64,000 nt of DNA from Chromobotia macracanthus (Eukaryota; Chordata; Actinopteri; Cypriniformes; Botiidae): the NCBI GenBank assembly GCA_036877525.1, contig JAZGTH010000100.1:992001-1056000 (forward strand). Direction: 5' to 3'. The position numbers and the translations under genes were made by a program. Of this stretch, positions 23,346 through 33,546 are shown piece after piece. Positions within the stretch are counted from its first letter, which is position 1, and every line of letters starts with the position of its first letter. The notes under the pieces are model-generated. The model searched no databases and was not told the DNA's origin. It saw nothing but the letters and a program-made list of their open reading frames with translations.

Positions 23346-25265
23346 ACACACAAACAGGCATGAGGGTCCAACAGCTCTGTTAGTAAGGCCAGTCTGTTGA
23401 GAAACCATTGAAGTAGTCTTCAGCTTTGGGCAGAGTGTATTGTGAGGGTAAGTGTGAGAGAGTGTACAAGAGGGAGAGAGTTTTTCGGTACAGTTCAGTG
23501 CTGGTGTTTTAGTGTGGATGAGAGGGCCTGTTGCTGGGATTGACAGAAATCCCAGAAATTTTCAATGTTTTGTTTGCTGAACATTTAACACCAACATAAA
23601 CAAAACAACTGTACATTTATTCACAGAGATGCTGATATCTAAACACAATTTTTCCATGCCGGTTTACAGTGGCATAATCTATGTGGCATAAAGCCAAACT
23701 GTACATGTTGGTTGGCTGTTACATGTTCTTGTCCAGAATAAGCTGCATTATGGACTAGACCTTATGACATGCTATTGAATTATGGACCAACATGCACGGG
23801 CAAATAAACATTGTTACATCAATGAATCAATCAGAATTCAACAGAATTCAACATCTGTTATGCGTTTACTAAAAGATTTAGACAGTCATTTGTCTGGCAA
23901 ATTTTTTATGACAGAATATTGAAGGGTCACAGCAGCCTAGCTGTGCTGGTACTGTTCACTGTTACAAACTATAACCACCATCTGTAATCATGTATCACTT
24001 CTCGTGAGTATCTATCACTGTCCATCAGCTCTAAAGTGAGTCATCATACATCACTCCTCTCATGTCATGACAGGGACACAGCACCCTGTCTCAGTACATT
24101 CCCTCTGCCTGGCTGCAAACTGCACATCCTGGACCTGTGCAAGTGTGGGCATGTCCAATGAGTAAGAGTGTGTGTCACCTTGCGTCGTTGTGTTTTTTTA
24201 GACAGAATGCAGGTTCAGAATGAAGAATTGTAATAACTTGGAGATATATATATACACACACACACACATATATATATATTCTGAGAGCTGTAAGGCATGG
24301 TCAGGTCAATTCAAATTCCTACTCATGAATTAAAATTTCCTAAATTCTGAATTCCTGAAATTCTGAACCCACACTGAAAAGCATGATTTCTCTGATCTTT
24401 ACTTAAGAAACTCTGACATTAATCTTAAAGCCATTGATGTCAGAGTGAGAACTGGCAGATGCGAGTACAATGTCCCATTGACTAAGGTAGGGCAGGTCAG
24501 TTCATATATTATCATTATATTGACCTCAAAAGGGCAGGTTCAATATTTCAAAAGGGAACATTTGTTATGAGTGTTTCCAGTGGAGTTTCTCCTGAGAGAG
24601 CGAAGTGAGGACATTATGAGTGAGAGGGTCTGAAATGAAAATGAAAGTAAAGGGAGTAGTGCCATCTCAGAATGATGAGAAGAGACACGAGCCGAGGAGA
24701 TCGCTCTTGTCTCCCGTCTTTGTCTATGTCGATCTCTCTCTCTCTTGCTAACCTGTGTCCCTGAAGGCTCTTGGTAGAGCTCTACTCTGCCAGTTGTAGT
24801 GTCATATCCACTGGACTGTGATGCTTAACTGCAGATGCTGTGGGGACAGAAGTGTCACCAACCGGTTAACTCACCAAATCAGTGGAAGCAATCAATTTCA
24901 GAGAAGCTCTATACTCACCTCATTCCTCCCACCAAGCATCTGACTGCCACATATGAAGACAAAAGTTGATGGAATGCTGAGAAAACGTATTGGAAGAAAT
25001 AGCATTAAGGATCTTAGGTGAGCAAACAAAGAAGATTCTTTATGCTGTTTTTTCCTGATATTGAACTACCACATGGAAAAGTATTCTGCCTTCGCAGTAT
25101 TTCCCTGTCGCTGTCTCTCTTGGGAACTGGAAATAGAAGCTGGCTCATTCATCAGCCTACTGCTTTGAAGGCAAATCTCTATGGTGTATGTACAAGTGAC
25201 GTAGATACTGTGGCTTATCAATCATGGCACCAGGCTACAGCCCTAGCAAAACAGATAACTAAGCA
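23346..25265. other. Non-coding stretch with a TA/CA microsatellite
   Basis: No coding region recognised. A compound TA-CA-TA microsatellite lies at about 24244-24279 and a TC run near 24735. Confidence 0.5.
24244..24279. repeat. Compound (TA)n(CA)n(TA)n microsatellite
   Basis: Alternating TA units, then CA units, then TA units over about 36 bp. Confidence 0.9.
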
Positions 25266-25411
25266 CTATATACATTTGGCAGACGCTTTTATCCAAAGCG
25301 ACTTACAGTGCATTCAAGTTATACATTTTTGTCACTACATGTGCTCCCTGGGAATCGATCCCACAACCTCTTGCGCTGCTAACGCAATGCTCTACCACTG
25401 AGCTACAGGAG
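25266..25411 (-). mobile_element. tRNA-Ala-derived SINE with L2-like tail
   Basis: On the minus strand it starts with a tRNA-like head: TAGCTCAGTGGTAGAGCA (A box, D arm), then a perfect 5-bp anticodon stem TTGCG/CGCAA around loop TTAGCAG (anticodon AGC, alanine), then GGATCGATTCC (B box). The body leads to a tail AAGTCGCTTTGGATAAAAGC followed by GTCTGCCAAATG, the L2-type tail shared by many fish SINEs. This architecture indicates a SINE transcribed by RNA polymerase III and mobilised by an L2 LINE. The acceptor stem is imperfect and continues into the SINE body, so it is not a functional tRNA gene. The 127-codon plus-strand frame across it is chance. Confidence 0.8.
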
Positions 25412-26736
25412 AATGCATAGAATAGACACATATAAAACATGCTTACCAGCTCTACCACTGAGTAATCCAAGCTTCAATAAAGCTCAAAGCAAACACAATC
25501 AAAAACCACAAAAACAAAGACCATCAGAACTTTACAAGACCTAAACTTTGTAAAATTGTTAAAATAAAAAAGTGCCCATCAGTGAACTGTTAAAATCATA
25601 ATGTAATCAGTTCCCATACTTAAAAACAAACCATCACAGAAGTTCTAATTCAGTTTCAACAAGTCCCTCAAGACTAGAAACCCATTTTGCTGCCCTGGAG
25701 AAGCAGAGTGGTGATGCTGGAAATGAAAATTGTGTGCAGGGCCACAGATCAAATTTGGCTTGTTATTTCATTTGGCTTTCCCTTATTTCATTTCAGCATT
25801 CCGTAAGGGTTTAAGCCCTCATCCTCTCCTGGTAATCCATTGAAAGAAGTTGTGTAATGAGCACTAAAATGGATTGATTAGGAAGCTCTTTACAGCCAGT
25901 AAAGGTACAGAATTTTAAACCTGTACTTATGTGGTGGCGATTGTAGTGGAAATTATCAGAAAATTACTGCATTCTTTTAAGACTTCAAAGACTCTTTCTT
26001 TCATGGCGCTGTGCAGAGTATCAAGCCTACACCCACTTCCCTGTTTCCTTTTTGTCCTCCACTTCCTGAGGGCTTTATAGTACCTTTAAGCTCTTTATTT
26101 CTTATATTCACATTTTTGAGTCAATTTTTCTTTTTTCTTACACTTTCTCAGGAGGGAAACTTTTCCATGACCTTTGGTTTTTTAGACTTAGGCGAAGTTG
26201 ACTTATCAAAGTAAGTCTGTAACAACTTTTTAACTCATTAGGAGCCACTGCATTCTAATTTAAAGTTATCCCCACACCCCACTAATCTAATCCTCTTACT
26301 ATGTATTGTTTTAAAAAATGACCTTTCCTATACAGTGGAACCAATATCCTTTGAATGCAGTTAGGACCTGATCCATATTTCTACCATAGCCAATATAACG
26401 CAATGTGTCACCGCACAGCGAATTACGGGTGAAGTTAGGTTTAGGCGTTGAGTTAGGCGTGGCCTTAGGGCAATCCTGTGCTCCTTCTGAATGATGAGAA
26501 TGATGCAATAACTGTGCAAATATTTGTTTATGTGCTCCGATTCAACTACACAAACCCCTTCCTTCTGACAGCAAACCCACTAATAAGGCGCCAAGCTCTT
26601 TAAAAACATTCTGCACAGTTATTCCCACAGTGACTTCTGTATTTTCCTGGGAATCTAGATATACATGCACAAAATGAGGATGTAAAAAACAAATGCTGCC
26701 ATTATATATTATATATATTATATATATATACACACA
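25412..26736. other. Non-coding stretch
   Basis: No gene recognised. A second stray copy of CTCTACCACTGAG at about 25449-25461 echoes the SINE head. A pyrimidine-rich section lies near 26040-26150. An AT microsatellite ends the stretch. Confidence 0.5.
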
Positions 26737-26739
26737 CAC
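26703..26739. repeat. (TA)n(CA)n microsatellite
   Basis: AT-rich alternating run followed by CA units, immediately before a Tc1-type terminus. Confidence 0.85.
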
Positions 26740-27170
26740 TACCAGTCAAAAGTTTGATAACACTTACTTTTTCTTTGTTCATATTTTTTAAAATTTATGA
26801 ATAATAGTAAACTTATCAAAACTATGAAATAACACAAATGTAACTTTAGGAATTATGTTGTGACTAAAGAAAATTAAAAATAAGGTAAAATAGGATATAT
26901 TCTAGCATATTCAATACAGTCACTCTTCGTCTAGAATTGACAAAAATTTTCTTGACATTTTCCATCACCCAGTTTCATGAGGAATCATCCTGAGAAGATT
27001 TTAAAAGAGTTTTGAAGGAGTTCCCCTCTCTCCTGCGCTCTTATTGGCTGCTTTTTTCTTCATTATTTGGTCCAAATCATCTATTTTTTTTAAATTGTAG
27101 TTTTGTTAAATTGTAGAAATTAATATGCTCGTACAATTATATTATATTTTTATTTTTACATTTTTAAAAT
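26737..27170 (+). mobile_element. Tc1-derived MITE, 3'-truncated (CACTACCAGTCAAAAGTTTG end)
   Basis: Begins with the terminus CACTACCAGTCAAAAGTTTG. The body includes CAAAACTATGAAATAACAC, GGAATTATGTTGTGAC, GAAGGAGTTCCC and CTTATTGGCTGCTTTTTTCT, all hallmarks of a widespread fish Tc1-type non-autonomous element recalled from memory. The expected right inverted end is missing. The sequence instead runs into the transposon body at about 27174, so the element is truncated at that junction. A minus-strand fragment of the same family lies at 50658-50799. No coding capacity. Confidence 0.7.
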
Positions 27171-27311
27171 TTATGAGCAATTTATGGCTAGTAATCAGGT
27201 AAATTGGTTAAATAATGATGTGATTTGAAACAGGTGATGTCAACAGGTGATTGTAATTATGATTTGGTACAAAAGCAGCATCCAAGAAAGATCTAGTCCT
27301 GTAGAGCAAAG

Positions 27312-28307
27312 ATGGGCCGAGGACTGCCAGTTTGCCAACAAATACGTGAGAAAATTATTAAAATGTTTAAAAAAAATGTTCCTCAAAGAAAGATAGGAAG
27401 ACATTTGCTTATTTCCCCTTCAACAGTGCATAACATAATTAAAAGATTCAAGGAATGTGAAGGAATTTCAGTGCATAAAGGACAAGGGAGCAAGCCTAAG
27501 CTGAACAACCGTGCTCTCCGATCCCTCAGGTGGCACGGCATCAAGAATCTTCATTCATCTATAAGCAATATCACCACGTGGGCTCAGAACTACTTTGGCA
27601 AACCTTTGTCAAGTACCACAATACGTAGTTACATCCACAAATGCCAGTTAAAACTGTACTGTGCCAAAAGGAAGCCCTATGTTCTCTGGGCTCGGAGGCA
27701 TCTGGGATGGACCATCACACAGTGGAAATGTCTACTGTGGTCAGATGAATCAGTATTTCAGGTATTTTGTGGGAGACATGGATGCCATGTGCTCCGGACC
27801 AAAGAAGAAAAGGATCATCCAGACTGTTACCAGCAACAAGTCCAAAAGCCAGGGTCTGTCAAGGTATGGGGTTGTGTCAGTGCCCTTGGTAAAGGTAACT
27901 TGCACTTCTGTGATGGCACCACTAATGCTGAAAAGTACATAGAGATTTTGGAGCACAATATGCTGCCTTCAAGAAGACATCTTTTCCAGGGACGTCCATG
28001 CATATTTCAACAAGATAATGCAAAACCACATTCTGCACATATTACAAAGTCCTGGCTGCAGAGGAAGAGGATACAGGTACTTGACTGGCCTGCCTGCAGT
28101 CCTGAACTGTCTCCAATAGAAAATGTGTGGCACATTTTGAAGCGCAAAATGCGACAACGAAGACCCTGTACTATTGCCCACCTTAAGACTTGTTTGCAGC
28201 AAGAATGGGACAAAATTACACCTGAAACACTTCTTCACTTGGTGTCTTCAGTCCCTAAACGTCTTTTAAGTGTTGTGAAAAGGAATGGCAACATTACAAA
28301 GTGGTAA
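27312..28307 (+). CDS. Tc1-like DD34E transposase (331 aa, probably inactive)
   Basis: This enzyme family binds transposon inverted repeats in the nucleus and catalyses cut-and-paste transposition into TA sites. Residues about 8-47 form the first helix-turn-helix (VPQRKIGRHLLISPSTVHN). A second DNA-binding helix region spans about 62-120. The catalytic residues are visible: Asp145 in LLWSDES, Asp235 in FQQDNAKPHS, and Glu270 in SPIENVW, giving the DD34E spacing. The start ATG is shared with the sister copy at 56538 and follows a conserved leader. The length is 331 residues against about 340 for Tc1 enzymes. Alignment to the sister copy places an in-frame loss after KRKPYV (residue 124), just before LWARRHL. 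Lys184 in GSVKVWGC replaces the Met found in the sister copy, and the AT-hook-like GQGRKPKL is GQGSKPKL here. The frame has no stops, but these changes and the missing left repeat suggest a dead copy. Family assignment is secure; activity is inferred. Confidence 0.9.
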   Translation: MGRGLPVCQQIREKIIKMFKKNVPQRKIGRHLLISPSTVHNIIKRFKECEGISVHKGQGSKPKLNNRALRSLRWHGIKNLHSSISNITTWAQNYFGKPLSSTTIRSYIHKCQLKLYCAKRKPYVLWARRHLGWTITQWKCLLWSDESVFQVFCGRHGCHVLRTKEEKDHPDCYQQQVQKPGSVKVWGCVSALGKGNLHFCDGTTNAEKYIEILEHNMLPSRRHLFQGRPCIFQQDNAKPHSAHITKSWLQRKRIQVLDWPACSPELSPIENVWHILKRKMRQRRPCTIAHLKTCLQQEWDKITPETLLHLVSSVPKRLLSVVKRNGNITKW

Positions 28308-28316
28308 ATGCTTTAC

Positions 28317-28513
28317 TGTTCCAACTTTGTTTGAAATGTGTTGCAAGAACCAAAATAGGAATTTTCTTTTTGAAGAAAAAACAATAAAAATTATGAGGAA
28401 CACATTAAATAATGTGCTGTTGTATTGTCTGCAATGAAACACAAGTCAAAGTAAATTTAGAAACCACTACTTTTTTTTATTTGTGTTTTCCATACTGTCC
28501 CAACTTTTTTCTG
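28317..28513. repeat. Right inverted repeat of Tc1-like copy A
   Basis: Runs from CTGTTCCAACTTTGTTTGAA to CATACTGTCCCAACTTTTTT and corresponds to the right repeat of the copy at 57540-57770. The outermost bases are replaced by minisatellite. Confidence 0.8.
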
Positions 28514-28599
28514 GTCCGTGTGTCCGTCCGTGTGTCCGTCCGTGTGTCCGTCCGTGTGTCCGTCCGTGTGTCCGTCCGTGTGTCCGTCCGTGTGTCCGT
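28514..28599 (+). repeat. 12-bp minisatellite (GTCCGTGTGTCC)n
   Basis: About seven tandem copies of GTCCGTGTGTCC with almost no variation, starting exactly where the Tc1-like right terminus is lost. It produces long repetitive open frames on both strands that are not genes. The near-perfect homogeneity suggests recent expansion. Confidence 0.95.
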
Positions 28600-30306
28600 A
28601 TATAAGACATGTATATCTTTGCTTAGTGACATGGCCTGCCAACCAGAAGCTGTTTGCTGTTGAATCGAAGTCTCTCCTTCACTGGCTTGGCAAAGCTGCC
28701 ACGGTTGCCAAGTTGAATTAGAGCCCCATCACAAACCTCCTGCAACATCAGTGAATGGACAACCTGTCAACCAGATGACCTAGTATACTCCTACCCTGCA
28801 CCATAAACTCCATCCCAAAGCACTAAACAGCCCCAGGCATGAAGAGCTCGGGAAGCTGGCCTCTGTCTGCCTCCACTCCAAAATAATGTACAAAAGGATG
28901 TGAACTCTCTATGCCTGCCTCTCCAGTGGCTCTAAACATGACCTACATGAAACAGTAGCATCGACCAACTCTGAAGGAGGTTTTTGCACCCCCTTATACA
29001 TTGAAATGTTTAAGGAGCCAAGATAAGACTGTTAGATATTCATAAGGTGTTGCTTCATATTTAGGCTTGAATTCCATTTAATTTACTAAATTACGAGAAC
29101 AATGCCCTTGGGAATTAACGACTTAACTCCATCAAACATCTACCTACGCTTTAATTACCTTCAGAAATTAAACATTAATCAAAATAAACCTAGTTTGCAG
29201 GCATTTCCCTAGACACATTTGGCCCGAGTACTGCAGGAGGGTGACCGTGAATTGTTCATGTCAAGTTTGGTTTTAACGAAGCATGTCTTTAAAATTAACA
29301 GCCTGAGAACTACTCCATCCTAAATGATGATGGCCTTCATTGGGTTGTCAAAACAGAAAGCCAAAGCCAACTGTGTATTTTTGAGAAGAAGCACAGTACA
29401 AAGGACAGCTCAGAGTAGAACAATAGCAAAGTCCTAATGACAAATAACAGCAAATTTTTTTAGCAAAGTTGTGAAATGCTACATTAATAAATCCAACAAA
29501 ATGGAGAAAAAGGGCGGAAATAATAAAGGTACAGAATGACTGTCTAGTCTTTTGGGCAGCAGCATTGAAATACATATCTTTTAGGATCTGTCCATGGTGC
29601 TGAAACAAGATCTTATTAGTGGAGTAAGCAAATTACATAAAGTGCAAAAAGGGGTTTGGTGCACTTTTCATCAGGTGAAACTGGGAGGCCAGCTGAACAA
29701 CCAGCTAAACCAGCTGAGCATGAGTTTGGCCAGGCTGAGAAAATCACCTTAAAAAGAAAAGATTAGATTGGTTAGGCAAAACGATCAGACAGACAAGCTC
29801 AAACCAGCTTGAGCTGGGTTTTTATATTGCAGGGAAGCAGTCTCTGACTTTTAAAGAATGTTGAATTTTATGAGCTGAGCGACATTCTTTTGTTGACATG
29901 GTATGAAAACAGTTTGTTTCCTCCATGCAGACACAGCAGGAACACCAGGAATAAGAATGAACATCAAACAGACTGTTCCCACAAAATGTCACCCACTTCA
30001 AAAGCACACTCGGAACATACAATGAGCATGGAGCACTTCCTAAGAGCCTGTTCTTAATTTTAATACTCTGAATTCTTTTCCCATTTATTTTAAAATATTT
30101 GGTTTACTTTTTCCATTTATTCATTCATTTTGGTGGTTCAAATTGAAGAGTCCTATAGGAATAATTCCTTGTGAGTTTGAAGGAGGGCAGTCAACCATCA
30201 AATTAAATCTGCGTTCTTCATCTCCAGCTGTCTGTCATGACAGATGGATTTATGAAACCTTTGCAGTTCATAAACATTCTCACCAGTGCTTATTTTTGCC
30301 TACCTA
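28600..30306. other. Non-coding stretch with a CCAGCTnAACCAGCT-rich fragment
   Basis: No coding region recognised. At 29685-29835 there are repeated CCAGCT/AGCTGG words of the type found in a common cyprinid repeat. Otherwise unique sequence. Confidence 0.5.
29685..29835. repeat. CCAGCT/AGCTGG-rich interspersed repeat fragment
   Basis: Carries AACCAGCTAAACCAGCTGAG and CAAACCAGCTTGAGCTGGG, matching in style a frequent cyprinid repeat built from CCAGCTTAAACCAGC words. The class is unknown to me. Confidence 0.4.
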
Positions 30307-30540
30307 CAGGGGGTGAAAAAATAATGGAAACACCAAACAATATATTAATATTAAGGACCTAATAAGAAGGAGGACCACCCTTTGTCTTCCAAACATATTG
30401 AAGTTCTTCCTTAAAATGCTCAATGATGTGACTGGCGAAGCCAAATCATTTGACTTTGTCTGGGAATACATCCAGCAGGCTTTAATTTGTTTAGCACTGT
30501 GTAGGCGGGCATTATCTTCCAGAATAATGAGGAAACATTA
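30307..30540 (+). mobile_element. Fragment of another Tc1/mariner-like element (ACAGGGGGTG end)
   Basis: Starts ACAGGGGGTGAAAAAATAAT and continues with GGAAACACC, ATTAATATTAAGGACCTAAT and AAGAAGGAGGACCACCC, which resembles the left end of a fish Tc1/mariner-type family with tip ACAGGGGGTG. The right end is not found nearby. No intact coding. Identification is from memory. Confidence 0.5.
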
Positions 30541-31602
30541 GATGACAGCAATTGCAGCTCTTACTGATGCAGTCTGTCAACATTCAAGGCTTTAACGGTT
30601 CAATGTTCACTCTCTAAGCTTTTATTTTCACATGCACAGGGGCAGTGAAATGTTTTTTAATTCTAACAGCACCCCCAGTGGCTGTGTAATGGTATAACAG
30701 ATGAAAGAAAATACATTAAAGCATTTATATTTGAAAGAATTCGAAAGAATTTAAAATACATGACCTTTTGCATGCGATCAAGTGCACTCAATAGACAGCA
30801 CTCACATTAAGCATCCTGACGGCCTGAAGACATTTCTCATGAGGAAAATGGACCTGTTCACGCTAATATGTCAAACAACTTTGCACAAACAGTGCAAAAC
30901 CTCTCTGTTTAAAAACATTTCATGACTGATTTATCACTGACTGAGTTAATATTTGCATGGAACATCAAGTCCAGGGCAGCAGAAGTTTGTCAAGACCACA
31001 CAAATTATTGAAACAACACACTTCGGTGGAGCTAGTGACCTCTTGGTCAGATTTACTTCCTACTTTACAAAATATGAAAGACAAATAGAGGAGAAACAGA
31101 GAGTGTGAAACTGTTTTGTTAATTAAATGTTTACTGTCAATTAGCTACACAACACAAAGAGACAACTTGGACGATGACCCATTGTGCTTTGTGTGGAGAG
31201 GAAGGTGAATTAATTTGCCCGCCAAAATGCAAATCATGTGATGCTCCCTTGCCTGAGTTTTCCACTCATACCTGAACTTCCTGATTTCATTGAGAAAGGA
31301 AGATAAATTGCTTGCATTCGACAGTTTAAACATGTAATCAATTTCCTTTCTCTCAGGTCTTGACAGGAAGTTGAGTGTCTGGTGTGGGTAAGCACACTAA
31401 TCAAACTTGCTCAGGTGTGAAAATATTGAACTGGCATGCAAAAATGGCCTTTGAGATGTAATGGTTTTGGAAAAGCAAGATATTAGGGTTTTAATGTGTA
31501 ATGTATTGCCAACACAGACCGTTTTAAAACCAGTAATAATTTAGACAGACACAAATCAGTAAGAGGTTACTTCAGGATAATGTGTGTTGGTCTATAATGG
31601 AT

Positions 31603-31606
<4 letters not shown>

Positions 31607-31642
<36 letters not shown>
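31607..31642. repeat. (TA)n microsatellite
   Basis: Perfect alternating AT over about 36 bp followed by a short CA run. Confidence 0.95.
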
Positions 31643-31649
<7 letters not shown>

Positions 31650-32204
31650 CACGCATATGTGAGTGATGATTTCCTGCAGTGACTAAGGGATCATGCAGGG
31701 TGAGGATGAGATAAAAGCTTTGTTTCGAAATCCAGTGAACTGCCTTGCTGCTTAACGCCTACGTAGGTATCCAAACGATAACAGAACCTCATAAGCAGCC
31801 AATACAGGATGCTCTACATAGGCAGCAACTTCACACACCATACAAATAGCACCCCTCAAACAAAGTGCACAAAAATGAACGACATGCTTTTATAAACCAA
31901 TATACATGGCAGACAGACGTTTTGGGCAAAATATTTATTTTTATTGATATTTTTCATTAATTAAACTTTAAATATATCATTGAGCTGATGCAATGCATTC
32001 TGGGATTACGTTCTCTGCAAAGTTCACATGCAATGTTACCTTCAGTTTTGGACAAAACTGCTGCCTGATCAAATGCACATACACAAAAATTCTTTCAGCA
32101 GCTTTAAGTCTGTAGCACGTCCGTTATGCCTTAAAACGCTGTCTCAGTAGGCATCTTATTAGGTGTTAGAACAGAGCAAAAGAGTGTGGGGGGCAGAGCT
32201 GATC

Positions 32205-32520
32205 AGACAGAGAGAGGTGTGGCTAGAGATGGTGTACTGATAACATTCCGACAGCCACTAGCGACTGATTTATAGCTCATTAGCCCAGAGGAATTAAACT
32301 CACTTTCCTTTGGCAACTCGCATAAATTACGGTCCCTTTCCAAAACAATTCCCGCTCTGCCTAATTTCACCTCTAATGACAATAGGTGCCGTTGTGCTGC
32401 TTTTATTAAAGACATAAAATTTCCAACCTCGAAACCAGGCACACAGCATGGGCCTCAGGCCTTCATGATAAATAATAAATCAAGAGGGGTCATTAGGAGC
32501 TTGTCCAGAAGAACTCAGTC
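32205..32520. other. Candidate conserved non-coding element
   Basis: Repeat-free sequence dense in homeodomain- and SOX-type cores: GATTTATAGCTCATTAGCCC, CGCATAAATTACGG, CCTCTAATGACAATAGG, and CATGATAAATAATAAATC. The composition is distinctly more complex than its neighbours. The 79-codon minus-strand frame has no known domain. It is a plausible enhancer of a developmental gene outside the window; conservation is untested. Confidence 0.35.
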
Positions 32521-33288
32521 TCAGTTCTCCCTAACTTCATAATTAAATGAAAAGTTTAACTTATCAGTCACACTTTTGCCTGATTTTATTATGAGTAACA
32601 GTGTGAAGTAACATGGCTTCATCAGAAACATATTTATGTAGGAACTACTGGCTACCAATTAATGCACATCCTCTGACACACTGAGACACATACTACACCT
32701 AGAAGTAAAAATGCATTGTTCTTCATTTGATTACAGAGGCATTCTGGGTAAAGTTACTGGACACAGGCCTCTAGAGGTTAGGAGACCTTACACTGGACTG
32801 AATTGCCTCTAAATCTATTTCAGCTCTATTTCCAGACAATTTCCGGAAGTTTCAGGCAGTAGGTGTTACTGCACAAGTCAGAGGATTACTCGTACAAGCA
32901 CTGATGAGATGGTGCCCAAGATGATGTGACTGAACTTCTTCTGAACTCAGAGCAGTGCCATCAAATGCTGTCCTTGCATAGTTCTCAATGAATATCTCTG
33001 AGGTTAATTGCTAAACTACTTTGTAAATCATAAGATGCCAATGCAATATAATGCAGCTATTTGCATAATGTGCCAATTTCTCTTTGTAAATTGTGAGAGC
33101 TGATTTGCAATCTCCCATGAGCATCTGTCATAGCCTTTGCATCTCCGGTCAAGAATTCCACTGGGAAGCCATGGCACAATTAACTTTTTTTGCAATCCTT
33201 TGTTCATTTAGATTTTGTTTTGTTCCTTGCACTGATTGTGTGTTGGAACACACACACAAGTGTACACACACACACACACAATCTTCAT

Positions 33289-33546
33289 CCCAGCTAACAG
33301 GGACTGTTAGCAGAGTGTTTTTGTAACGTTATATATTAGACATATATCAAAAATGTTAGTTTTAAGAACATTTTAAAATATTAAAAAAATGTTTGATTAA
33401 TGTTCTTATAACCAATCAATAATGTTAATACAACAGCTAAAAAACATGATGTTTAAACATTCCTGAAACTTTCAAAATAATGTTTTTAATGTTTCTTTTA
33501 CTTAATGGAAATGTTACACATTGTCACAACCTAAAATTGTTAGCTG
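33289..33546 (-). mobile_element. CCCAGCTAACA-family MITE, copy 7
   Basis: The reverse-oriented copy begins CCCAGCTAACAGGGACTG and ends CCTAAAATTGTTAGCTG, lacking the last GGG. The interior complement blocks (CTTAATGGAAATGTTAC and an AAAAAAC tract) are present. The lost right tip prevents a target-duplication call; the left flank is AT. Confidence 0.8.

Larger units (their letters stand above)
27174..28513 (+). mobile_element. Tc1-like transposon copy A, left inverted repeat missing
   Basis: Matches the complete copy at 56176-57770 from the untranslated leader (GAGCAATTTATGGCTAGTAA) through the transposase to the right inverted repeat. The left inverted repeat (about 245 bp in the other copy) is absent and replaced by another element's sequence. 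The right repeat ends at CCCAACTTTTTTCTGG, missing the last dozen bases (TTTGGGGTT...), where a 12-bp minisatellite begins. With only one damaged end it should be immobile. Confidence 0.85.
30541..33288. other. Non-coding stretch with microsatellites
   Basis: No gene recognised. A (TA)n tract lies at 31607-31642 and CA-rich sequence at about 33248-33280. The block at 32205-32520 is listed separately. Confidence 0.5.

Noticed and set aside
25018..25401. 127-codon plus-strand frame
   Set aside because: Its second half is the complement of the tRNA-derived SINE; no protein family is recognised in the rest.
25341..25412. Functional tRNA-Ala gene on the minus strand
   Set aside because: The acceptor stem is imperfect and the sequence runs straight into a SINE body with an L2-like tail, so it is a SINE head.
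27661..28238. Extra frames overlapping the transposase on both strands
   Set aside because: Shadows of the real DD34E transposase frame.
28412..28721. Open frames on both strands with RVSV, CPSV and GHTD repeats
   Set aside because: They are translations of the 12-bp minisatellite in different frames.
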